Source: Gemmatimonadales bacterium
GTDB lineage: Bacteria > Gemmatimonadota > Gemmatimonadetes > Gemmatimonadales > GWC2-71-9
Assembly: GCA_013816685.1 (NCBI GenBank)
Contig: JACDDX010000048.1
Span: 1-9,257, forward strand
DNA: 9,257 bases
Reading direction: 5' to 3'
Part shown: positions 1 through 6,089 of the stretch, piece after piece
Layout of the letters: every line of letters starts with the position of its first letter
How positions within the stretch are numbered: the first letter of the stretch is position 1
Position numbers and translations under genes: made by a program
The notes under the pieces: model-generated
What the model was told of the DNA's origin: nothing
What the model saw: the letters and a program-made list of their open reading frames with translations, nothing else
Database searches by the model: none

Positions 1-378
1 CCACTGGACCGACTCGCCCTCCGGCCCGTCCGCCATCCAGCGGGTGTGCCCGCCGCCGACGAGGCGTACCTCCCGGAGATGCGGAAGAAACCGGGGAAAG
101 TTCTCGTAATCGCTTAACCGCTCCCAGGTGACATCGGGCGCGGTGGAGGCGGTGAACCGGGTCTGGAGCTTGATTCGCGACCGCCGGGCCGCGAGTGCCG
201 CGACGCCGACCGCAGTCTTGTCCGACGCGGCCTTGACGACCGGTCCGACCTTCTGTCCGATCGTCCCAGCCAGCTCGCGCACCTGCTCCCGTCGCGCCTG
301 TCCGCGCTCGGGATCGAGCAGGTAGACCATGCCGGCGCCCGCGATAGCCCCAGTGATGAAAGTCCGCCGCTTGCTCAT
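1..378 (-). CDS. SRPBCC-family protein with N-terminal membrane anchor (3' end outside window)
   Basis: The 126 visible residues are the N-terminal part; the gene runs off the left edge. Residues 7-21 form a short Gly/Ala-rich hydrophobic stretch followed by LLDPERGQARRE (20-31), a hydrophobic anchor plus basic segment seen in anchored SRPBCC proteins. From about residue 70 the START/cyclase-like fold begins, with ENFPRFLPHLREV (92-104) and the strand pattern RWMADGPEGESVQW (113-126), matching the 'cyclase/dehydrase' group of the SRPBCC superfamily. These proteins bind hydrophobic ligands in a deep cavity; the ligand here cannot be told. The start ATG (378-376) is supported by a good GGAGG at 389-385, 6 nt upstream. 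The gene is divergent from the OsmC-family gene. Family assignment is firm, function unknown. Confidence 0.8.
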   Translation of the reverse strand, partial: MSKRRTFITGAIAGAGMVYLLDPERGQARREQVRELAGTIGQKVGPVVKAASDKTAVGVAALAARRSRIKLQTRFTASTAPDVTWERLSDYENFPRFLPHLREVRLVGGGHTRWMADGPEGESVQW

Positions 379-381
379 GAT

Positions 382-390
382 CCACCTCCG
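382..390 (-). promoter_or_regulatory. Ribosome binding site of the SRPBCC gene
   Basis: On the minus strand the sequence reads CGGAGGTGG, placing GGAGG 6 nt before the ATG at 378. It is one of the few strong Shine-Dalgarno sites in this window and fixes the start. Its 5' half belongs to the second copy (in minus-strand direction) of the 19-bp tandem repeat. Confidence 0.7.
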
Positions 391-423
391 CTGAAAGTAC
401 CGGTCTCCGCTGAAAGTACCGGT
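386..423. repeat. Perfect 19-bp tandem duplication in the 5' leader of the SRPBCC gene
   Basis: Two exact, adjacent copies of ctccgctgaaagtaccggt lie at 386-404 and 405-423. The unit contains the palindromes GTAC and ACCGGT. The following bases (tccgccgctggtccg) resemble the start of the unit only weakly. The copy nearest the gene supplies part of the Shine-Dalgarno site. It may be a recent slippage duplication or a doubled operator or promoter element. Confidence 0.9.
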
Positions 424-542
424 TCCGCCGCTGGTCCGTTCGCTGCCTGCCACGCCGATTCGGCGCGCCACAATGTTGGCCCTCGAAGGTATCACTCGGA
501 TGTGCCGGGGGTCACAGAGGGCCTGCCGCCTGCAGACGCCAT

Positions 543-548
543 TATCCT
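543..548 (+). promoter_or_regulatory. Candidate -10 box of a leaderless OsmC-family transcript
   Basis: TATCCT fits the TANNNT form and ends 6 nt before the ATG at 555, so transcription would begin at or near the A of the start codon. No Shine-Dalgarno sequence is present in the preceding 25 bases, which fits a leaderless mRNA. No -35 hexamer is recognisable. This is inference from spacing alone. Confidence 0.4.
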
Positions 549-554
549 TGTTGC

Positions 555-1070
555 ATGCCTACCGAATCGCTCCGCGCGCGCCAGGCGCCGCTGAAGACCC
601 GTTACCGTGACGTGCCCGAATCGGCGGTCGTGACTCTCCGCGCCAAGGGTGCGATCGGCATCGCCGGCGTGACCTGCGCCGTCGAAACCGGCTCGACGAC
701 CATCGAAGCCGGACTGCACCCGGCAACCGGCGGGGACGGTCAGGCCGCCTGCTCGGGCGACATGCTGCTCCAGGCGCTCGTCGCCTGCGCCGGCGTGACG
801 CTCGGAGCCGTGGCCACCTCCCTCGGCCTGCCGGTGCGCGGCGGCACGGTCAGCGCTGAGGGCGATGTCGATTTTCGAGGAACCCTGGGCGTCGCGAAGG
901 ATGCGCCGGTCGGCTTCCGCTCGATCCGTTTGCGCTTCGATCTGGCGGCGAGTCTCGGCGAAGAGCAACGGGCCACCCTTCTCCGGCTGACGGAACGGTA
1001 CTGCGTCGTCTACCAGACGTTGCGGCATGCCCCGGGCATGAGCGCGGTGCTCGAGTTGACCGCCGGCTGA
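555..1070 (+). CDS. OsmC-family protein (thiol peroxidase-like)
   Basis: The 171-residue protein has the OsmC/Ohr layout: an N-terminal strand region, a central helix with LLQALVACAGVTLG (71-84) and a C-terminal helix with TERYCVVYQTL (146-156). C78 and C150 fall where the family carries its two redox cysteines, which reduce organic hydroperoxides in OsmC and Ohr. The length is somewhat above the usual 135-150 residues because of an N-terminal extension of about 20 residues. Many OsmC relatives outside the Ohr and OsmC subgroups have no proven substrate, so peroxide reduction is likely but not certain. C66 is an extra cysteine in ACSGD. The lipoprotein gene follows after 8 bp, so the two are probably co-transcribed. 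Confidence 0.85.
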   Translation: MPTESLRARQAPLKTRYRDVPESAVVTLRAKGAIGIAGVTCAVETGSTTIEAGLHPATGGDGQAACSGDMLLQALVACAGVTLGAVATSLGLPVRGGTVSAEGDVDFRGTLGVAKDAPVGFRSIRLRFDLAASLGEEQRATLLRLTERYCVVYQTLRHAPGMSAVLELTAG

Positions 1071-1078
1071 CCTGGCCC

Positions 1079-1564
1079 ATGATCCGGGTCCTCTTTGCCG
1101 CCGCTGTGTTGCTGACCGCCTGTGACAGCAAGCCGGGAGACAGCGGCCGCGCCGCCTGCGGGCTCGCGGCGCTGGCCGGACCGACGGCACTGCTTACCCA
1201 GTTCGGCGTCGCGGACCAGACGCTCGCCGAGCCGCCCCGCAACCTTCCCGAACGCCTCGTCGCACGGATCGTGGCGGGACCCGCGTTCCCCGCAGTCGTC
1301 GGCCGGGTGGACTCCAGCTGGGTCATCGGCATTGAGGGTCGGCCGCCGGCCAACGTGAAACCCGGCTTCGGCGTGCTGGTGCTGGATCTCTCGGCAAAGG
1401 CGCGAGGCGTCATGATCTACGAGGGTCAGCCGGTGGAAGGCGCGCCCCGCCTCGGCGACATCTCGATGGGTTCGGCCACCTTGCCGCTCATCGGAATTCA
1501 GCTCGATCCTGCGCGGATCGAGGATCCGCGGTGCCCGTTCTTCCCCGATTCGGTGTTGCCATGA
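1079..1564 (+). CDS. Small putative lipoprotein of unknown function
   Basis: The 161-residue product starts with a short signal sequence (MIRVLFAAAVLLTAC) ending in the lipobox LTAC, so C15 should be lipidated after cleavage by signal peptidase II. The mature part has two further cysteines, C27 and C152, which could form a disulfide outside the cytoplasm. The residue after C15 is Asp; in Enterobacteria Asp at +2 keeps lipoproteins in the inner membrane, but that rule may not apply here. I do not recognise a domain. The gene lies 8 bp after the OsmC-family gene and its TGA overlaps the ATG of the amidotransferase gene (ATGA, 1561-1564), pointing to one operon. No Shine-Dalgarno site is visible. 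Confidence 0.7.
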   Translation: MIRVLFAAAVLLTACDSKPGDSGRAACGLAALAGPTALLTQFGVADQTLAEPPRNLPERLVARIVAGPAFPAVVGRVDSSWVIGIEGRPPANVKPGFGVLVLDLSAKARGVMIYEGQPVEGAPRLGDISMGSATLPLIGIQLDPARIEDPRCPFFPDSVLP

Positions 1565-2427
1565 GCGGATCCGTGGCGGCACGCATCGGCGTCAGCGGAG
1601 TGGTCCGGGATTGGGATGGGTTGGAGCGCACCGGTGTGAACTCCGCCTATGTCCGCGCGCTGCTCGCGGCCGGTGCCGTACCACTGATCCTCTCGCCCCT
1701 GGTCGGTGATGACCTGGCGGGGCGCGCACTGGAGGGGCTCGACGGACTCCTGCTGAGCGGGGGCGAGGATGTGGATCCGGCGCTCTATGGCGACCGCGCC
1801 GCGACCGAGCTCTGGACACCAAGCCGGGGACGGGATCGCTTCGAGCTCTCGGTCTTCCGGGAAGCGCGGCGCCGCGGGCTGCCCGTCCTCGGTGTCTGCC
1901 GCGGCATCCAGCTCATCAACGTCGCGCTCGGAGGCACGCTCTATCAGGATTTGCCCTCCCAGCGCCCCGGCGCGATCCAGCATCTCGCGCCGGGCGGCCG
2001 CGCAAGCCGGACGCACCAGGTACGCCTCGAGCCCGGCAGCCGGGTTGCACTCGCCTTGGGCGGCGGGGAGCTGGTCGTGAACTCGATTCACCATCAGGCG
2101 ATCCGGGAGCTGGCGCCGGGACTGCGTGCGTCGGGATGGGCGGAAGACGGCTTGATCGAAGCGGTGGAGGGATCGTCGGATGCGCCCTGGCTGCTGGCGG
2201 TGCAGTGGCACCCCGAAGAGCTGTGCTCCGAGGATGCCGCGCCCGACCATGGGCTGTTCCGGGCGCTGGCGAAGGCGGCGCTAGTGAATTCCCAGATCGC
2301 GGAGGGCGCGATCGGGGGTCGCGGCAGTGGGAAACAGCACCCGATCGCTCAGTCCGTTGAGGGCGCCCCGCACGGCGGGAAATCGCTCGCTGGCGGTGCG
2401 AAGGAGCGCATCCAGACCATAGTGTGA
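1561..2427 (+). CDS. PuuD-like class I glutamine amidotransferase (peptidase C26 family)
   Basis: The 288-residue protein matches the gamma-glutamyl-GABA hydrolase family: LLLSGGEDVDPALYG (63-77), the nucleophile elbow VLGVCRGIQLIN (109-120) with C113, the family motif NSIHHQA (174-180) and VQWHPEE (214-220) with H217 and E219 completing a Cys-His-Glu triad. PuuD hydrolyses the gamma-glutamyl bond of gamma-glutamyl-GABA in putrescine breakdown; the substrate of this member is unknown, and no other putrescine gene is in view. ATG 1561 is preferred over an upstream ATG at 1531 because it overlaps the previous stop and matches the family N-terminus. The fold normally ends near residue 240; about 48 low-complexity residues follow, encoded antisense to the next gene. 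That tail may be a read-through extension after loss of a stop codon. Confidence 0.85.
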   Translation: MSGSVAARIGVSGVVRDWDGLERTGVNSAYVRALLAAGAVPLILSPLVGDDLAGRALEGLDGLLLSGGEDVDPALYGDRAATELWTPSRGRDRFELSVFREARRRGLPVLGVCRGIQLINVALGGTLYQDLPSQRPGAIQHLAPGGRASRTHQVRLEPGSRVALALGGGELVVNSIHHQAIRELAPGLRASGWAEDGLIEAVEGSSDAPWLLAVQWHPEELCSEDAAPDHGLFRALAKAALVNSQIAEGAIGGRGSGKQHPIAQSVEGAPHGGKSLAGGAKERIQTIV

Positions 2428-2991
2428 CGCGAGCGCGTGATCCGAGGCCATCCCGAACCCGCGGCGCCCGAGCGCGTCGTAATAGGAAACGTCGGGCCCG
2501 CCTTTGCGGAGATGCCGCGCCGCGATATAATCGGGAAACAGACCGGCAAGCCACAGCGCGTAGTTGCCGAGGTGCACCATCACCCTGAAGCGCCGCTCGC
2601 CTGTGGTTGCGTCGAGGTCGGCGAGAATTTCAACGAGATACCGGTGCCGCTGGTCGTCGTTCCAGTCCACCCGCCAGGCGCGCTCGCCTTGACCAAAGTC
2701 GAGGAGCAGCGCGGCGAGGTAGTCGGCCAGGTCCCTGTCGTCGAGCCCCGACTGCCGGAGAGAATGGCGCACGAGCACGTAGAAGAACAGCGGCGGCGAG
2801 GGGACCAGCATTGCGCGGACAGCGAGCAGACGTTCGAGCAGTTCCGGCGCGTCGAGCAGTGGGTCGGGGCCCTCGCTTTCAAGCAGGCGCTCGAAGTAGG
2901 CCCGCTTTCGCGCCGAGCCGCGGCTCAGCAGCAGGACCATGAGCTGCAGGTCCGCTCCGCTCAGACGTCCCCGCGTATTCGCCCGGATCAT
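2281..2991 (-). CDS. Hypothetical helical protein, family not recognised
   Basis: The product from ATG 2991 is 236 residues. It appears soluble and mainly helical: many Leu/Ala/Arg-rich helices, no signal peptide and no clear membrane segment. Conserved-looking aromatic stretches are PPLFFYVLVRHSLRQ, DYLAALLLDF, RYLVEILADL and the C-terminal half FRVMVHLGNYALWLAGLFPDY then VSYYDALGRRGFGMAS. I assign no function. The start is ambiguous: ATG 3057 would add 22 residues overlapping the kinase gene, while ATG 2940 would remove 17. ATG 2991 has a weak GGGGGG upstream and begins just before a Leu-rich helix. The 3' end lies antisense to the amidotransferase tail for 147 bp with codons in exact register. 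It is divergent from the hybrid kinase, so shared regulation is possible. Confidence 0.65.
   Translation of the reverse strand: MIRANTRGRLSGADLQLMVLLLSRGSARKRAYFERLLESEGPDPLLDAPELLERLLAVRAMLVPSPPLFFYVLVRHSLRQSGLDDRDLADYLAALLLDFGQGERAWRVDWNDDQRHRYLVEILADLDATTGERRFRVMVHLGNYALWLAGLFPDYIAARHLRKGGPDVSYYDALGRRGFGMASDHALASHYGLDALLRTASERFPAVRGALNGLSDRVLFPTAATPDRALRDLGIH
2295..2313. other. Inverted repeat within the convergent overlap
   Basis: A 7-bp perfect stem (gatcgcg / cgcgatc) with a 5-nt loop lies about 12 bp inside the 3' end of the minus-strand gene and just past the family-typical end of the amidotransferase. No T-run follows on either strand, so it would be at most a weak or factor-assisted terminator. 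It may be chance in GC-rich DNA. Confidence 0.3.
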
Positions 2992-4957
2992 GGCTGAGCC
3001 CCCCGCGCCCGACGCCTTGCGTCGGGTCACAGCGTTGGCGGAGGAGCTGGCCGGCACCCTGCGCCGCGCCTCCGTCGTGGACCTGTTGCTGCGCTACGTG
3101 CGCGAATCACTGAGCCCCTGCGAAATCGCGCTCGTCCTCTTCCATCGGGACGCCGATGCCGCTGACTTCGTTCACGGCTGGCCGGCCGGGCGACCCGATC
3201 GTCGCGTGCTGTTGGAGCTGGCGAGCGGTCGCGGCCCGCTGCTGGCCGAAGGCGGAACGGGTGGGGATCTCGACCGCCGACTGGCGGAGTCCGGTGTGGC
3301 ACCTCAGCCCGAGAGCGACGGCTCCTGGGTTCTGGTTCCCTTCCTCGCCAAAGGAAGAGTAACCGGCGCCCTGACCGCGCGCGGTGAGCCGGGTCGCTTC
3401 GTCACCAGTGACCTCCTCCTCGCCTCCGGTCTCGTCGCTCAGGCGAGTGTGGCGCTCGAAAGCGCTCGGCTGGTGGATCTGCACGACGACGGGCGGCGGA
3501 GCTGGCAAGATGTCGTGGATGCTATCGCGCCGGCGCTCTGCATCGTGGATCGTGCCGGGCGGATCCGCCGGGCCAACCGCGCCTTTGCCGACCTCATGAA
3601 CGCTCCTCCCGCGGCGCTTATCGGCCGGCCCTGGCGGGCGTTCGCGCCGCCCGAGTGGGTGGCGGACCTGGAGCGGGTATTGAGCCCGCAAGACATGCGC
3701 CGGGAGGTGGAGCTCCGCACCGGTGACCGGACCTATGCCGTGAGTGCCGTGCCGATCACCACAACCGACCAATCCACCGTGGTCCTGATGTTCGATGATC
3801 AGACCGATCGGCGCCGGCTGCAGGACCAGCTCATCCAGTCGGAGAAGATGTCGGCCATCGGGCAGCTCATCGCGGGCATCGCGCACGACCTCAACAATCC
3901 GCTGGCGTCGGTCGTCGGCTTCGCCGACTTCCTCAAGGAAATTCCCAACGTGCCGCCGGCGCTCCGCGAGCCGCTCACCGTGATCCAGGAGGAAGCCGAA
4001 CGGGCCTCGAACATCGTGAAGAACCTGCTGAGCTTCGCGCGGAAGCAGGATCATCAGCGCCGCCCCACCGCGCTCCGGCCGCTGCTCGACGCCACCTTCG
4101 TGCTGCTGCGCAATCAGTTGCTGGCCCAGCGGGTCGAGTACCGCGTCGAAGTCGAACCCGATCTCCCGATGCCCGACATCGATGCCAACCAGATCCAGCA
4201 GGTCTTCGTCAACCTGATCAACAACGCCGCGCAGGCGATCGCATCCACCCAGCGCCCGGGCACCATCGTCGTCCGCGCGCGCCACTGGCTCGACGGCGTG
4301 GCAATCGAGGTGGCGGACGATGGTCCCGGCATGGTGGACGCCGTCGCCACGCAGGTGTTCGAGCCCTTCTTCACCACCAAACCTGAGGGTGAGGGCACCG
4401 GTCTCGGCCTCTCCATCAGCCAAGGCATCGTTCGGGAGCATGGTGGCCGCATCCTGCTGGCGACCGACGAGGGACGAGGGTCGATCTTCACCGTCCAGCT
4501 GCCGCTCGCGACAGGGCCCGCCGAGCCCGCGCCGATGAGCGGGCCGCGTCCCGCCACCCGGCGACTGCACGTGCTGGTGGTGGATGATGAGCCGCACATT
4601 CTCCACTACATGCGCGCGACCCTCGAGGCATGGGAGCACACGGTCGTCGTGGCCAACGACGGCCAGGAAGCGCTCGACCGGGTCCGCCACGAGTCGTTCG
4701 ATCTCATCATTTCCGACCTGCGGATGCCCCGACTCGGCGGTCGCGAGTTCTATGAGGCGCTGCAGCAGCAGGACCCCGCGGCGGCCGGCCGAGTCGTCTT
4801 CACGACCGGCGACACGGTGCGCGGCGACACGCTCGCCTTTCTCGAGACGGCGAACCGGCCCTACCTCCACAAGCCGTTCAGCCTCGCCGAGCTCCGGACG
4901 CTGCTCTCCAAGGTCGCGCGCACGAGCGGAACGCATCGCGTGCTCCACGAGGCCTAG
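2990..4957 (+). CDS. Hybrid sensor histidine kinase (GAF-PAS-HisKA-HATPase-REC)
   Basis: This 655-residue cytoplasmic kinase has no membrane segment. Order: GAF-like sensor (about 10-165), PAS (about 172-275, with PALCIVDRAGRIRRANRAF), HisKA with IGQLIAGIAHDLNNPL and phospho-acceptor H299, HATPase with N box NLINNAAQAI (408-417), G1 VADDGPGM (441-448), F/G2 EPFFTTKPEGEGTGLGLS (458-475), then a receiver domain (526-645). The receiver keeps acidic D532/D533, phospho-acceptor D576 in IISDLRMP, T605/T606 and K628 in LHKPF. It is thus a complete hybrid kinase; phosphate probably passes from H299 to D576, and no separate response regulator or phosphotransfer protein is in view. The signal is unknown; GAF and PAS point to a cytoplasmic ligand or redox cue. 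ATG 2990 is chosen for the domain start; ATG 2939 would add 17 residues. The glycosyltransferase gene follows within about 10 bp, suggesting an operon. Confidence 0.9.
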   Translation: MAEPPAPDALRRVTALAEELAGTLRRASVVDLLLRYVRESLSPCEIALVLFHRDADAADFVHGWPAGRPDRRVLLELASGRGPLLAEGGTGGDLDRRLAESGVAPQPESDGSWVLVPFLAKGRVTGALTARGEPGRFVTSDLLLASGLVAQASVALESARLVDLHDDGRRSWQDVVDAIAPALCIVDRAGRIRRANRAFADLMNAPPAALIGRPWRAFAPPEWVADLERVLSPQDMRREVELRTGDRTYAVSAVPITTTDQSTVVLMFDDQTDRRRLQDQLIQSEKMSAIGQLIAGIAHDLNNPLASVVGFADFLKEIPNVPPALREPLTVIQEEAERASNIVKNLLSFARKQDHQRRPTALRPLLDATFVLLRNQLLAQRVEYRVEVEPDLPMPDIDANQIQQVFVNLINNAAQAIASTQRPGTIVVRARHWLDGVAIEVADDGPGMVDAVATQVFEPFFTTKPEGEGTGLGLSISQGIVREHGGRILLATDEGRGSIFTVQLPLATGPAEPAPMSGPRPATRRLHVLVVDDEPHILHYMRATLEAWEHTVVVANDGQEALDRVRHESFDLIISDLRMPRLGGREFYEALQQQDPAAAGRVVFTTGDTVRGDTLAFLETANRPYLHKPFSLAELRTLLSKVARTSGTHRVLHEA

Positions 4958-4964
4958 CGCGCCG

Positions 4965-6083
4965 ATCCCGAGCGACAGCCGTCCCCTCGTCACCATCGTC
5001 CACGTCGCCTCCGGCCGGGAATGGCGCGGCGGCCAGCGCCAGGTCTGGCTCCTCGCCCGCGAGTTGGCGCGACTCGGCAGCGTCGAACAGGTCGTCATCA
5101 CTGCGCGTCATGGGGAGCTGTGCGCGCGCCTCGTCGCCGACGGCATCCCGGTGCGACCGGTGACCTGGCGTGCGGGACTCGATCCGCGGGCGTTCGTCGG
5201 CGTCCGTCGCGAGCTGGCACGCCGGACGAGCGGTGACCCTACCGTCATTCACGCGCATGACTCCCACGGCCTCGCGCTGGCCGCCTTCGCGCTGGCCGTG
5301 GTCGCGAGACGAGGCCGCGGCTTTCCGCTCGTCGCCACCCGGAGGGTCACCTTTCCGGTCCGCCCGGGATCGTGGTGGCTCCGCGCCGATCGAGTGATCG
5401 CGGTGTCGGCGGCCGTCCGTGACGCGCTGGTGGCGGCCGGCACCGAGGGCGGGAAGGTGACCGTGGTGCACTCGGGACTGGACCTGGCGCCGCGTGAGAA
5501 AGCCGGTGATTCAGTGCTTCGACGCACCCTGGGACTGCCCGACGGCACTCCGCTTGCCTCGTGCCTTGCGGCCCTGACCCCGGAAAAGGACCATCGCGGT
5601 CTGCTCGACGCGGCGGCGATGCTCAAGGCGACCGAGCCTTCGCTGCACTGGGTTTTTATCGGCGACGGCCCGCTCCGCTCGACGCTCGAGCGGCACACGG
5701 CCCGGGTGGGACTGACCGATCGCGTGCACTTCGTAGGAGATCGCGCGGACGGCGAGCTGCTGCTGGAGGGATCGACCGTGATGACGTCGAGTTCGACCGC
5801 CGAAGGTTTCGGGACTGCCGTGCTGGCCGCGATGGCCCTCGGTATCCCCGTCGTGGCGACCCGCGTCGGCGGACTCACCCAACTGCTCGCGGGCGGCGCC
5901 GGACTGCTGGTGCCGCCCCGCGATCCGGGGGCGCTCGCCGACGCGGTCGGCCGCGTGCTCCAGGAAGAGGTCCTGCGCGAAAGTCTGGTGCGTCGTGGCC
6001 GCCTCCGGGCTGCGTCATTCTCCGCGGCCACGATGGCAGCGGGTACCCTGGCGGTATATCGTTCTCTCGTCCAACCTCACTGA
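4965..6083 (+). CDS. Family 4 glycosyltransferase without a canonical start codon
   Basis: The protein (about 372 residues when counted from 4965) has the GT-B fold: N-terminal VTIVHVASGREWRGGQRQ, HAHDSHGLALA (96-106), the domain switch ADRVIAVSAAVRDAL, then the C-terminal nucleotide-sugar domain with VVHSGLD, FIGDGPL and SSSTAEGFGTAVLAAMALG (275-293). GT4 enzymes transfer a sugar from a nucleotide donor with retention of configuration; acceptor and donor are unknown. In the EX7E motif E280 is present but the second Glu is replaced by Ala288. No ATG, GTG or TTG lies in frame between 4752 (inside the kinase receiver domain) and TTG 5064, which would delete the conserved GREWRGGQ loop. I give ATC 4965 as an arbitrary start near the expected N-terminus. 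The GT2 gene starts 6 bp after its stop. Confidence 0.8.
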   Translation: MPSDSRPLVTIVHVASGREWRGGQRQVWLLARELARLGSVEQVVITARHGELCARLVADGIPVRPVTWRAGLDPRAFVGVRRELARRTSGDPTVIHAHDSHGLALAAFALAVVARRGRGFPLVATRRVTFPVRPGSWWLRADRVIAVSAAVRDALVAAGTEGGKVTVVHSGLDLAPREKAGDSVLRRTLGLPDGTPLASCLAALTPEKDHRGLLDAAAMLKATEPSLHWVFIGDGPLRSTLERHTARVGLTDRVHFVGDRADGELLLEGSTVMTSSSTAEGFGTAVLAAMALGIPVVATRVGGLTQLLAGGAGLLVPPRDPGALADAVGRVLQEEVLRESLVRRGRLRAASFSAATMAAGTLAVYRSLVQPH

Positions 6084-6089
6084 CAGGCC

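Larger units (their letters stand above)
379..554. promoter_or_regulatory. Divergent intergenic region between the SRPBCC and OsmC-family genes
   Basis: This 176-bp gap is the longest non-coding stretch here. It must hold promoters for both divergent genes. It contains the 19-bp tandem repeat next to the minus-strand gene and a TATCCT hexamer just before the plus-strand gene. I see no convincing -35 element for either side and no RNA gene. Confidence 0.5.

Noticed and set aside
400..435. ECF-type -35 element (GGAAC on the minus strand) before the SRPBCC gene
   Set aside because: GGAACC is present near 420-425, but no matching -10 element at a usual distance is clear, so I do not annotate a promoter.
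492..1582. Several overlapping minus-strand open frames opposite the OsmC-family and lipoprotein genes
   Set aside because: The plus-strand products have family motifs or a lipobox; the minus frames show only antisense composition.
4584..4964. Extending the GT4 gene upstream to ATG 4584 or ATG 4752
   Set aside because: The added residues are a frame-shifted reading of the kinase receiver domain (Ser/Arg-rich, no fold) and are not part of a GT4 enzyme.
3107..5101. Long open frame (664 codons) on the minus strand opposite the hybrid kinase
   Set aside because: The plus strand encodes a full GAF-PAS-kinase-receiver protein with all catalytic motifs. The opposite frame has a composition typical of antisense GC-rich coding DNA and no recognisable domain.
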